From Thermus_A sp040290245 (GTDB lineage: Bacteria > Deinococcota > Deinococci > Deinococcales > Thermaceae), in assembly GCF_040290245.1 (NCBI RefSeq), contig NZ_PSMQ01000025.1, positions 1-23,098 on the forward strand: 23,098 nt of DNA, written 5' to 3'. This document shows positions 15,887 to 22,770 of the stretch, piece by piece; position 1 is the stretch's first letter, and every line of letters starts with the position of its first letter. Below the pieces are notes generated by a model. That model searched no databases and was not told the origin of the DNA. It was given only the letters and a program-made list of their open reading frames with translations. A program made the position numbers and the translations under genes.

Positions 15887-15916
15887 GATGCGGGGTGGCG
15901 TGCGCCACCCCGCATC
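15887..15916 (-). terminator. Long hairpin between LIV binding protein and livH
   Basis: A perfect 14-bp inverted repeat: GATGCGGGGTGGCG at 15887-15900 and CGCCACCCCGCATC at 15903-15916, with a 2-base centre. On the minus strand it starts 18 bases after the binding-protein stop and precedes livH. There is no T run after it, so it is more likely an mRNA-stabilising or attenuating 3' hairpin than a classical intrinsic terminator. Confidence 0.6.
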
Positions 15917-15934
15917 CGAGGGGCTATGCCCCGT

Positions 15935-17098
15935 CTAGGGGGCCGCCACCTCGATGACCCGGATCAGCTTGTTGTCCGCCCAGTTGCCCGTGCCCGCCAC
16001 TTGGAGGACGAAGTATTTTGCCTTTTTGATGTCGCCCTTAGAGTTGAACTCGATGGTGCCGGTCAAGCCTTCCAGCTTGGTCTTGGCCACCATCTCGGTC
16101 ACCTGGTCCCGGGTGGGCTTCTTGCCGCCCGCTGCCTTGATGGCGTTCTCGATGGCGGTGATGATCACGTTCGCCGAGTCGTAGGCGTAGACCCCGAAAC
16201 CCTCCATGTCTTTGCCGTACTTTTGCTTAAAGCGCTGGACCACCGCCTTGGCCTTGGGGAAGGCGGAAACGGGACCGGCCACGCTGGTGTAGAAGGTGCC
16301 CTTGGCGGCCTGCGAGCCCGCCAGCCGTTCAAACTCGCTGGAGTCCAGGCCATCGCCGCCCATGAGCCGGGTGTACAAGCCCCTTTCCCGAAGCTGCTTC
16401 ACGAAGGGGCCGATCTGGCTGTAAATGCCCCCGAAGTAGATGAGTTGGGGGGCGGGACGGGCACTCCGGATCTGGTTGATGAGGGGAACAAAGTTGGAGG
16501 TTTCCTCCGTGCCCACAAAGGCCACCACCTTGCCGCCCAGGGCTTCAAACCGCTTTTTGAACTCCTCGGCAAGCCCCTGGCCGTAGGCGGTCTTGTCGTG
16601 GATGACAAAGACGTTCCGCACCCGGAGGTTCTGGAAGGCGTACTCTGCCCCCGCAGGCCCCTGGACATCGTCCCGGCCGCAGATGCGGAAGACGTTCTTC
16701 AAGCCCCGCTCTGTGACCCTGGGGTTGGTGTTGGCGGGAGAGACCATGACCAGGTTCACCCGCGCGTAGACCTCACTGGAGGGGATGGCCACGCCGGAGT
16801 TCAGGTGGCCCACCACGCCTAGGATATCGGGGTCGTTGATGATGCGGTTGGCGTTGCCTACCCCGATGTCCGGGTTGGCCTGGTCGTCATAGGGGACGAG
16901 TTGGAGGTCAAAGCCCAGGGCCTTGAACCGGGCCTTGGCCTCTTCCACCGCGAGCTCCGCCCCGAGCTTGATCTGTTCCCCCAGCCCGGCCTGGGGCCCT
17001 GAGAGGGGGGACTGGGTCGCGATTTTGATGACGTTCGCCTGGCCCAGGGCCATTCCCAAGGCGGCCACACCTGCTGCCAAAACGCCGAGTCTCCTCAT
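15935..17098 (-). CDS. livJ: Branched-chain amino acid binding protein (LivJ/LivK type)
   Basis: Exported binding protein of the LIV importer, 387 residues. The signal peptide MRRLGVLAAGVAALGMALGQ has no lipobox cysteine. The mature part opens with IKIATQSPLSGPQAGLGEQI, a Leu/Ile/Val-binding family signature, followed by GVVGHLNSGVAIPSSEVYA and the ligand-contact-type stretch SPANTNPRVTERG. The gene has a strong start region (AGGAGG 5 bp before ATG) and a promoter with a consensus -35 about 60 bp upstream. It is first in the order livJ-H-M-G-F. The exact amino acid range cannot be judged. Confidence 0.9.
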   Translation of the reverse strand: MRRLGVLAAGVAALGMALGQANVIKIATQSPLSGPQAGLGEQIKLGAELAVEEAKARFKALGFDLQLVPYDDQANPDIGVGNANRIINDPDILGVVGHLNSGVAIPSSEVYARVNLVMVSPANTNPRVTERGLKNVFRICGRDDVQGPAGAEYAFQNLRVRNVFVIHDKTAYGQGLAEEFKKRFEALGGKVVAFVGTEETSNFVPLINQIRSARPAPQLIYFGGIYSQIGPFVKQLRERGLYTRLMGGDGLDSSEFERLAGSQAAKGTFYTSVAGPVSAFPKAKAVVQRFKQKYGKDMEGFGVYAYDSANVIITAIENAIKAAGGKKPTRDQVTEMVAKTKLEGLTGTIEFNSKGDIKKAKYFVLQVAGTGNWADNKLIRVIEVAAP

Positions 17099-17131
17099 AT
17101 CTACCTCCTGAAGCCCAAACGTTGCGGCCCC

Positions 17132-17162
17132 ATTCTAAAGGCAGGGGGGGGTGGTTTGTCAA
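17132..17162 (-). promoter_or_regulatory. Promoter of the LIV operon
   Basis: On the minus strand TTGACA (17162-17157) and TAGAAT (17137-17132) are separated by 19 bp, giving a start near 17125 and a leader of about 27 bases containing AGGAGG. The spacer holds eight consecutive C residues on this strand (plus-strand G run 17144-17151). The 19-bp spacing is longer than the 17-bp optimum. Confidence 0.65.
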
Positions 17163-17189
17163 TGCCTCCCCCTGTGAGGTTTATGCACA

Positions 17190-17214
17190 CCCCGGCAGGA
17201 TCATCCTGCCGGGG
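17190..17214 (-). terminator. Terminator-like hairpin after glnA
   Basis: An 11-bp perfect stem (CCCCGGCAGGA at 17190-17200 and TCCTGCCGGGG at 17204-17214) with a 3-base loop begins 25 bases after the glnA stop on the minus strand. No T run follows. Between it and the LIV promoter there are fewer than 30 bases, so it probably insulates livJ from glnA transcription. Confidence 0.6.
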
Positions 17215-17239
17215 CGGGTCAGGCCTCCGGGGAACGGGG

Positions 17240-18580
17240 TTAGTAGGTGGCCAGGTACCGGTCCAGCTCCCACTGGTGTACAGTAACCCGGTACTCGTCC
17301 CACTCTATCTGCTTGGCTTGGACAAAGTGGGTGTAGACGTGGTCGCCCAGGGCCTCCTGGATGACCTTGTCCTTGCGCAGGGCCTCCAGGGCTTCCCTCA
17401 GGGTACCGGGAAGCTCCCGGATCTTGTGTTTGCGCCTTTCCCGCACGGTCATCTTGTAGATGTTGCGCTGGATGGGTGGAGGCGGGAGAAGGCCCTTTTC
17501 AATCCCGTCTAAACCTGCAGCCAGCATCACCGCCAGGGCCAGGTAGGGGTTGGCCGAAGGGTCCGGCATGCGGAGCTCGGCCCGGGTGCCCACGCCCCGG
17601 CGGGCAGGGATGCGGATCATGGCGGATCGGTTGGAGGCGCTCCAGGCGATGTTCGTGGGAGCCTCGTATCCGGGGGTGAGGCGCTTGTAGGAGTTCACCA
17701 AGGGGTTGGTGATGGCCACCATCCCGTCCGCGTGCTCCAGAAGACCGGCGATGAAGTGAAGGGCGGTTTTGGAGAGCTGGTGCTCGGCCTTGGGGTCAAA
17801 GAAGGCGTTCTCCCCCTTTTTGAAAAGGGAGAGGTGGGTGTGCATCCCGCTTCCGTTGATGCCCGCGATGGGTTTGGGCATAAAGGTGGCGTGTAGGCCG
17901 TGGTTTAAAGCCACCCGTTTGACCACCCATTTGAAGGTGGAGAGGTTGTCGGCGGTCCGGAGGGCATCGGCATATTTAAAATCGATCTCGTGTTGGCCTG
18001 GTGCCACCTCGTGGTGGTCCGCTTCGATTTCGAACCCCATGGCCACCAGGACATTCACCATATCCCGCCGGGCTTCCTCGCCCTTGTCCAGGGGAGCGAG
18101 GTCAAAGTAGCCGGCCTTGTCGTGGGTTTCCACGGTGGGTAGGCCATCGGGAGACCTGAGGAAGAGGAAAAACTCAGCCTCTGGACCTGCGTACATGTTG
18201 TCAAAGCCAAGCTTTTTGAGCCGCTCCACCTGCCGCTTCAGGACGTAGCGGGGATCGCCTTCGAAGGGCCGGCCGTCGGGGTAGGCCACGTCGCAGATGA
18301 GCCGGGCCACCCGGCCCCGGCTGGGGTCCTCGAGGGCATCGGGGAGGATGGCGAAGGTATTGTAGTCGGGCTTGAGGAGCATATCCGACTCCTCGATCCG
18401 GGTAAAGCCCTCGATGGAGGAGCCGTCGAACATGATCTCCCCGTCCAGCGCCTTTTCAAACTGGGACTCGGGGACCTCCACGTTCTTGACCACCCCCAGG
18501 ATGTCGATGATCTGAAGGCGCAAAAACTTAACATTTTTTGCCTTAAGCTCTTTTAAAATCTCGGCCTTCGTGTATTCCAT
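17240..18580 (-). CDS. glnA: Glutamine synthetase, type I-alpha
   Basis: Makes glutamine from glutamate, ammonia and ATP in the cytoplasm as a dodecamer. The 446-residue protein has the N-terminal beta-grasp domain, then MFDGSSIEGFTRIEESDM (50-67), GPEAEFFLF, the metal/ATP segments HHEVAPGQHEIDFKYADA and NGSGMHTHLSL, the flexible-loop region NSYKRLTPGYEAPTN and NRSAMIRIP. Length and the lack of the tyrosine-bearing adenylylation loop (the region reads IYKMTVRERRKHKI) place it in the GSI-alpha group. Arginine 61 corresponds to R62 of Bacillus subtilis, which mediates glutamine feedback inhibition, so control is probably allosteric. The start is well supported by AAGGAGG before ATG 18580. Confidence 0.95.
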   Translation of the reverse strand: MEYTKAEILKELKAKNVKFLRLQIIDILGVVKNVEVPESQFEKALDGEIMFDGSSIEGFTRIEESDMLLKPDYNTFAILPDALEDPSRGRVARLICDVAYPDGRPFEGDPRYVLKRQVERLKKLGFDNMYAGPEAEFFLFLRSPDGLPTVETHDKAGYFDLAPLDKGEEARRDMVNVLVAMGFEIEADHHEVAPGQHEIDFKYADALRTADNLSTFKWVVKRVALNHGLHATFMPKPIAGINGSGMHTHLSLFKKGENAFFDPKAEHQLSKTALHFIAGLLEHADGMVAITNPLVNSYKRLTPGYEAPTNIAWSASNRSAMIRIPARRGVGTRAELRMPDPSANPYLALAVMLAAGLDGIEKGLLPPPPIQRNIYKMTVRERRKHKIRELPGTLREALEALRKDKVIQEALGDHVYTHFVQAKQIEWDEYRVTVHQWELDRYLATY

Positions 18581-18632
18581 TCTTTCCCCTCCTTCTGGCC
18601 GAGAAGGCCTTTTGCCCCCCGGTCTGCGGAGA

Positions 18633-18662
18633 AGTGTACCGCCTTATCTTGCTAAATGTCAA
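18633..18662 (-). promoter_or_regulatory. Promoter of glnA
   Basis: On the minus strand TTGACA (18662-18657) and TACACT (18638-18633) are 18 bp apart, predicting a start near 18626 and a leader of about 45 bases with an AAGGAGGGG ribosome binding site. The -35 overlaps an imperfect palindrome around AAGCTT (18657-18670). Confidence 0.6.
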
Positions 18663-18755
18663 GCTTGTCTTAAACATAAAGCCATTTTCTGCCGAACACT
18701 ATGCCAAAGCGGGGTATGAATTTTTCTTTGACCCCTGGCCTGATGCAAGATGGGG

Positions 18756-18761
18756 TATAGT
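18756..18761 (+). promoter_or_regulatory. -10 element of the 5'-nucleotidase gene
   Basis: TATAGT lies 19 bp before the ATG at 18781, giving a start near 18768 and a very short leader that is mostly the AAAGGAGGG ribosome binding site. The best -35 match, TTGACC at 18728-18733, is 22 bp away, which is too far for a standard promoter. The 18581-18780 interval otherwise holds only the glnA promoter. Confidence 0.45.
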
Positions 18762-18780
18762 GCCCAAAGGAGGGTAGATC

Positions 18781-20439
18781 ATGTGGAAAAGGCGGGAGGT
18801 TTTGAAGGGGGGCCTGGCCGTGGGCATGGGCCTTTTGGGGTTTTCGCGGGCCCAAGGGGCCTTCACTTTGACCCTGGTCCACACCAACGACACCCATGCC
18901 CACCTCGAGCCTGTGGAGCTCACCCTCTCGGGTAAAAGGACGCGGGTGGGGGGAGTGGCCCAGCGCATCGCCTTGTTTGACCGACTCCGGGCCAAGGCCA
19001 AAAACCCCCTCTTTTTGGACGCGGGGGATGTGTTTCAGGGCACCTTGTACTTCAACCAGTACCGGGGCCTGGCAGACCGGTACTTCATGCACCGGGCCCT
19101 TTACCGGGTGATGGCTTTGGGCAACCACGAGTTTGACCTGGGGCCGAGGCCATTATCGGAGTTTTTGCAAGGCGCGCGGTTTAAGGTGGTCTCTGCCAAC
19201 ACCGACGTTTCCCAGGAGCCAGCCCTAAAGGGCCTTGTCCTTCCCCACACCGTGCTCTGGGTAGGTGGGGAGAAGGTGGGCGTTATCGGCCTGACCACTC
19301 CGGACACGGCGATCATCGCCAACCCCGGACCCACGGTGCGGTTTCTCGACCCCTATGAGGCGGCGCAGAAGGCCGTGTACGAGCTTCTCGCCCGGGGCAT
19401 CAGGAAGATCCTCGTCCTTTCCCACCTGGGCTATGGGGAGGACCTGAAGCTCGCCCGCAGGCTCGTGGGGGTTCAGGTCATCGTGGGCGGCCACTCCCAC
19501 ACCCTCCTTGGGAGCTTCCCGCACAAGGAGCTTTCGCCTGTGGGTCCTTATCCCACGGTCGTCAAAAACCCCGAGGGGAAGGACGTCCTGGTGCTCCAGG
19601 CCTGGGAATGGGGAAAGGTGGTGGGGGTCCTGGAGGTCCAGTTTAGCCCCCTGGGGGAGGTTCTCGCCTACAAGGGGGAGGCCCTCCTGATGACCCCTGA
19701 GGTGGCGCCGGAGGATGCCCTGGCCAAGGAGGCCCTAAAGACCCTCGCCCTTCCCGTTCAGGCCCTTTTCCAACAGGTTATCGCCCGGGCCAAGGTGGAC
19801 CTGGTGGGGGAGCGGGCCATCGTGAGGCGCCGGGAGAGCAACCTGGGCAACCTGATCGCGGATGGAATGGTCTGGAAGACCAAGCCGGCGGGGGTTCAGA
19901 TCGCTTTGCAAAACGGAGGGGGCATCCGGGCCAGCATCCCCGCTGGACCCATCACCATAGGAAAGGTGTACGAGGTTCTGCCCTTTGGGAACACCCTGGT
20001 GGTCATGGACCTCAAAGGTCGGGAGATCCTGGCGGCCTTGGAGAATGGGGTCTCCCAGTGGGAGCAAGGGGCGGGCCGGTTCCTTCAGGTCTCAGGGCTC
20101 CGCTACGCCTTTGACCTGGCAAAGCCCGCAGGAAGCCGCGTGGTGCGGGTGGAGGTGAAGGGGGAGAAGGGGTTTGGGCCCTTGGACCTCGAGGCCACCT
20201 ACCGGGTGGTGGTAAACAGCTTCATCGCTGCTGGGGGGGACGGGTTTGAGGTGCTTAAAAACGCCCAAGGGTACCGGGTGGACACGGGCTTTTCCGACGC
20301 GGAAAGCTTTATGGACTACCTCAAGGCCCTGGGCGAGGTGGAATCCAAGGCGGAAGGCCGGATTGAGGTTCTAAACGAGCCAAAGACGGAGCGTCCTGCC
20401 TACTGGGCTTTTGGGACGCTCCGCCTTGTGGGGGTTTGA
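18781..20439 (+). CDS. Exported 5'-nucleotidase / UshA-type metallophosphoesterase
   Basis: Hydrolyses nucleotides or UDP-sugars outside the inner membrane. The 552-residue protein begins with a Tat-type signal (KRREVLKGG then a hydrophobic run, cleavage near AQG at 24-26). The calcineurin-like domain has D37 and H39 in VHTNDTHAH, the next aspartate in LDAGDVFQGT, asparagine-histidine in ALGNHEFDLG and the later GGHSHT motif. The C-terminal nucleotide-binding domain contains NLGNLIADGM, NGGGIRAS and GGDGFEVL. A twin-arginine leader implies folding and metal loading before export. The gene stands alone, divergent from glnA and convergent with the sulfite operon, 9 bp from the MOSC gene. A 10-bp inverted repeat lies in its last codons. 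Other substrates (2',3'-cyclic nucleotides) are possible. Confidence 0.9.
   Translation: MWKRREVLKGGLAVGMGLLGFSRAQGAFTLTLVHTNDTHAHLEPVELTLSGKRTRVGGVAQRIALFDRLRAKAKNPLFLDAGDVFQGTLYFNQYRGLADRYFMHRALYRVMALGNHEFDLGPRPLSEFLQGARFKVVSANTDVSQEPALKGLVLPHTVLWVGGEKVGVIGLTTPDTAIIANPGPTVRFLDPYEAAQKAVYELLARGIRKILVLSHLGYGEDLKLARRLVGVQVIVGGHSHTLLGSFPHKELSPVGPYPTVVKNPEGKDVLVLQAWEWGKVVGVLEVQFSPLGEVLAYKGEALLMTPEVAPEDALAKEALKTLALPVQALFQQVIARAKVDLVGERAIVRRRESNLGNLIADGMVWKTKPAGVQIALQNGGGIRASIPAGPITIGKVYEVLPFGNTLVVMDLKGREILAALENGVSQWEQGAGRFLQVSGLRYAFDLAKPAGSRVVRVEVKGEKGFGPLDLEATYRVVVNSFIAAGGDGFEVLKNAQGYRVDTGFSDAESFMDYLKALGEVESKAEGRIEVLNEPKTERPAYWAFGTLRLVGV
20387..20423. terminator. Inverted repeat in the 3' end of the nucleotidase gene, possible bidirectional terminator
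   Basis: CGGAGCGTCC (20387-20396) and GGACGCTCCG (20414-20423) form a perfect 10-bp stem with a 17-base loop, ending 14 bp before the nucleotidase stop codon. It is 26 bp beyond the stop of the convergent MOSC gene, where on the minus strand it is followed by TCTTTGG. Since only 9 bp separate the two genes, this is the only visible candidate for transcription termination here. Confidence 0.4.
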
Positions 20440-20448
20440 AGGGCGTAT

Positions 20449-20886
20449 CTAGACGTTGACCAGAATCTCTACAGGGTCCCCCACCTGGACCACGCCCCCC
20501 TCGAGCACCCGGGCGTAGACCCCCCGTCCGCCGTAGAGGAGTTTGGGAAGGCGAAGGTCAAACTGGGAGAGGCTTTTACACACCGTGCAGACCTGGGCCA
20601 GCTCCAAAAGCGCTTCTCCCACCCGAAGCCGGCTCCCTATGGGAAGTTCATGGGGGTCTAAGTCCAGGAGGAGATTCTCCCCTAGGGCCCCATAGGGCAA
20701 CTCTATCCCCGCCTTTCGGGCCTTCTCGTAGGCGGAAAGCCCGGCCACCAGGACCGCCCGGTCCGGGTCCTTGCCCGCGTGCCGGTCCCCCAAGGCTCCG
20801 AAGCCCGCTACCAGGGTCAAGGCCTCCACCTGGGGCTTGGGCAGGCCTTCGCCTTGCCCCAGGTGGAGGGAGAGGATACGGCTCAT
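20449..20886 (-). CDS. Minimal MOSC-domain protein
   Basis: A 145-residue protein that consists of a MOSC domain alone. Conserved pieces are LGDRHAGKDPDRAVLV (from about 32), GALGENLLLD with the LGENL core (68-72), IGSRLRVGEALLELAQVC, and the cysteine pair C100-x-x-C103, where the family has its catalytic or cofactor-binding cysteine. MOSC domains are found in molybdenum cofactor sulfurases and in Mo-dependent N-hydroxyl reductases (mARC, YcbX, YiiM). The ATG at 20886 overlaps the cytochrome stop (ATGA), so it is the third gene of the sulfite operon and likely acts with the molybdenum enzyme, perhaps in cofactor handling. Longer readings of this frame overlap the cytochrome gene and are not used. 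Confidence 0.8.
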   Translation of the reverse strand: MSRILSLHLGQGEGLPKPQVEALTLVAGFGALGDRHAGKDPDRAVLVAGLSAYEKARKAGIELPYGALGENLLLDLDPHELPIGSRLRVGEALLELAQVCTVCKSLSQFDLRLPKLLYGGRGVYARVLEGGVVQVGDPVEILVNV

Positions 20887-21287
20887 TGCTTCCGGGTCTG
20901 GACGGAATAGTAGGCCTGGAGGTAGGCCAGGATCTGCTTGACAGCGTCTTCGGGGATCTGAGCCCCGTAGGTCTTGATCATCTTGTTCACCGTGGGGGCC
21001 CAGTCCTTGAGCGGAGGCTGCATTGTGATGTACGTTACGCTGTGGCAGACGCTGCAGTACCCCATAACCAGCTCTTTCCCAGGGCCGTCCGCCAGCTCCG
21101 CGGTGTACAGGGGCCAGGCCCCCACCCGGTAGACCGTGCCTCCGCTTAGAGCGGCGGGCTTGGGCTGGAGGATCATCCCCAGGCCGCCCACGGTATAGCT
21201 GCCCGAGCTGACCACACCAGGAAGGCCCTGAGCGGCCACCAAGCCAATAAGGGCCAGAAGGACAAGGGCGTACGAGAACCGCTTCAT
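20883..21287 (-). CDS. c-type cytochrome subunit of sulfite dehydrogenase
   Basis: A 134-residue periplasmic cytochrome with a signal peptide (MKRFSYALVLLALIGLVAAQ) and a single heme-binding motif CSVCH (78-82). M103 is a plausible distal heme ligand, in the NKMIKTYG segment; the C-terminal helix EDAVKQILAYLQAYY is typical of small cytochromes c. It lies 9 bp after the molybdenum subunit gene and has a strong ribosome binding site (AAGGAGGG) overlapping that gene's stop. It should accept electrons from sulfite oxidation and pass them to the respiratory chain. About 45 residues after the signal peptide are glycine-rich and not recognised. Confidence 0.85.
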   Translation of the reverse strand: MKRFSYALVLLALIGLVAAQGLPGVVSSGSYTVGGLGMILQPKPAALSGGTVYRVGAWPLYTAELADGPGKELVMGYCSVCHSVTYITMQPPLKDWAPTVNKMIKTYGAQIPEDAVKQILAYLQAYYSVQTRKQ

Positions 21288-21296
21288 GCTCCCTCC

Positions 21297-22577
21297 TTAC
21301 TTTGCAGCCAGGACCACGACCTCCTGGCGCTCGATCTTGTTCCAAAGGTACCCGCCCGGGTTCCAAACAGGGGTGTCCGGCTGGACATTCCCCTTTTCGT
21401 CCGTGGCCCGGACCGCCAGCACATAGGTGCCCGGGGCTTTCGGTGTCCAGGTGTATTCGTAGGTGCGGAAGGAGTAAGGGCCGTAATACTCGCCCAGCGC
21501 GGCGATGCCCCAGGTCCTACCCCCGTCGGTGGAGACCTCCACCTTCACCACCCGGCCGTGCCCACTGAACGCGATGCCCCGGATCTTAGCGGGCAGCCCC
21601 GCCACCAGAGGGTAGGATCCGTCGGGGTCTATGATGAAGGACCGGACCGGCATGTTGACCTTCCCGATTGGGACGGTTTTTACCCTTCCTGCGGCCACGT
21701 CCTCGGGGGTGGTGGAACCGTTGGGGGTGTCGGGTATCCGGTAGGCGGTGGCCATCCAGAAGTTCTTGTCCTCTTCAGTAAGGGCCCGGATCCAGGTCAC
21801 GTGCTTGAGCCAGTAGGTGGCGAACTTGCCAGGCACCACCAACCGGATGGGAAAGCCGTTCAGCATGGGCAGGGGTTCCCCGTTCATGAGGTAGGCCAGG
21901 ATGGTTTCCTCGATCACGGGGTCATTGAGGTCTAAGGATTTCATAAATCTTCCCGAGCCCAGATTTTCCGGGCCCTTACCCCGATCCAGTCCTTCGAACT
22001 GGATCTGGACCGTGCCTGCCTTAACCCCTGCTTTTTTCAGGAGGTCCTTTAGGCGAACCCCGGTCCAGAGGGCGTTGCCCATGGCCCCATTGCCCCACTG
22101 TCCGCCGGTGACCCTGGGCTGGAAGCGGCTTCGGGAGTTTCCCGAGCACTGGTTGACGGCGGCGATGGAGACGGGCTCAAACTGGGTGAGGAGGTCCTGG
22201 AAGGAAAGCTCCATCGGCCGTTCGAAGTTGCCTTCCAGCTTGAGCCGCCAAGTGGCAAGGTCGATCTCGTTGGGGATCTCGTCCAGATGGTAGCGGACGT
22301 AAAAGGCCTCGTTGGGGGTAAAAGCGGTACGAAAGTATGACCTGGGGGTTTCCAGTTGAATGCCACGGTCGGTCAGGCGAAGCAGGGGAAGTTTTTGAGG
22401 ATAGACCACGAAGGGGAGAACCCCGTTCCAGTAAGGGTTAGGCCCGGGCCCAGTGAAGGAGGGAAGGGCTTCCTCGGCCTGGGCTGAGGTCTGGGCCAGC
22501 CCCGGCCGGAAGACTGCTGCCGCGCCTACAGCACCTAAAAGCTTGAGGAGTGACCTACGATCCAAATGGTTTCGCAT
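21297..22577 (-). CDS. Tat-exported molybdenum sulfite dehydrogenase (SorA/SoxC-like)
   Basis: Oxidises sulfite to sulfate in the periplasm with a molybdopterin cofactor. The 426-residue precursor has a twin-arginine signal (DRRSLLKLLG, then AAAVFRPGLAQ). The oxidoreductase domain (about 75-290) contains the molybdenum-ligand cysteine C144 in AVNQCSGNSRS, preceded by the typical LKLEGNFERP segment, and GGQWGNGAMGNALWTGVRL. The C-terminal dimerisation domain (about 305-425) has the sulfite-oxidase pattern VKVEVSTDGGRTWGIAAL and TYVLAVRATDEKGNVQP. Its promoter has a consensus -35 and 17-bp spacing. No heme domain is fused; the cytochrome is a separate downstream gene, as in bacterial SorAB and the Thermus thermophilus sulfite:cytochrome c enzyme. 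Confidence 0.9.
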   Translation of the reverse strand: MRNHLDRRSLLKLLGAVGAAAVFRPGLAQTSAQAEEALPSFTGPGPNPYWNGVLPFVVYPQKLPLLRLTDRGIQLETPRSYFRTAFTPNEAFYVRYHLDEIPNEIDLATWRLKLEGNFERPMELSFQDLLTQFEPVSIAAVNQCSGNSRSRFQPRVTGGQWGNGAMGNALWTGVRLKDLLKKAGVKAGTVQIQFEGLDRGKGPENLGSGRFMKSLDLNDPVIEETILAYLMNGEPLPMLNGFPIRLVVPGKFATYWLKHVTWIRALTEEDKNFWMATAYRIPDTPNGSTTPEDVAAGRVKTVPIGKVNMPVRSFIIDPDGSYPLVAGLPAKIRGIAFSGHGRVVKVEVSTDGGRTWGIAALGEYYGPYSFRTYEYTWTPKAPGTYVLAVRATDEKGNVQPDTPVWNPGGYLWNKIERQEVVVLAAK

Positions 22578-22604
22578 AACACCCTCCTTTCTCCTTTCAG
22601 AATT

Positions 22605-22633
22605 ACTTTACCCAGGCTATGCATGTTTGTCAA
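22605..22633 (-). promoter_or_regulatory. Promoter of the sulfite dehydrogenase operon
   Basis: On the minus strand TTGACA (22633-22628) and TAAAGT (22610-22605) are separated by exactly 17 bp. The predicted start near 22598 gives a leader of about 20 bases with AAAGGAGGG before ATG 22577. This is the best sigma-A-type promoter in the window. Confidence 0.7.
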
Positions 22634-22640
22634 ACCATTT

Positions 22641-22662
22641 AGAATAAGTGAGTCCTTATTCT
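22641..22662. promoter_or_regulatory. Inverted repeat just upstream of the sulfite operon -35
   Basis: AGAATAAG (22641-22648) and CTTATTCT (22655-22662) are perfect 8-bp arms with a 6-bp spacer. The repeat lies 7 bp upstream of the -35, where an activator would bind. It also borders the insertion sequence, so it could instead belong to its target region. It is AT-rich in contrast to its surroundings. Confidence 0.4.
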
Positions 22663-22694
22663 GGGGTCATGTAAAAAACTCGGTTGAGTAAGAG

Positions 22695-22770
22695 GGGAGC
22701 CCTTAGTCTGGTTCTGCCATGCTGCTTTGCCCCGAAGGGGCAAACACCGAGAAGCCGACTAAGGACTCCC
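22695..22770 (+). repeat. Long imperfect hairpin around the transposase start codon
   Basis: Two 21-base arms (22695-22715, beginning GGGAGCCCTTAGTC, and 22750-22770, ending GACTAAGGACTCCC) pair at 18 of 21 positions. Between them are the transposase ATG and a palindromic unit that forms its own inner 8-bp stem. In an RNA copy the start codon would be enclosed in the structure. Confidence 0.6.

Noticed and set aside
18655..18682. GlnR/TnrA-type nitrogen operator at the glnA promoter
   Set aside because: The TNACA half is present, but the matching TGTNA half at the required distance is not; only an imperfect AAGCTT-centred palindrome remains.
18728..18761. TTGACC/TATAGT as a full promoter for the nucleotidase gene
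   Set aside because: The 22-bp spacer is too long for a standard promoter, so only the -10 is annotated.
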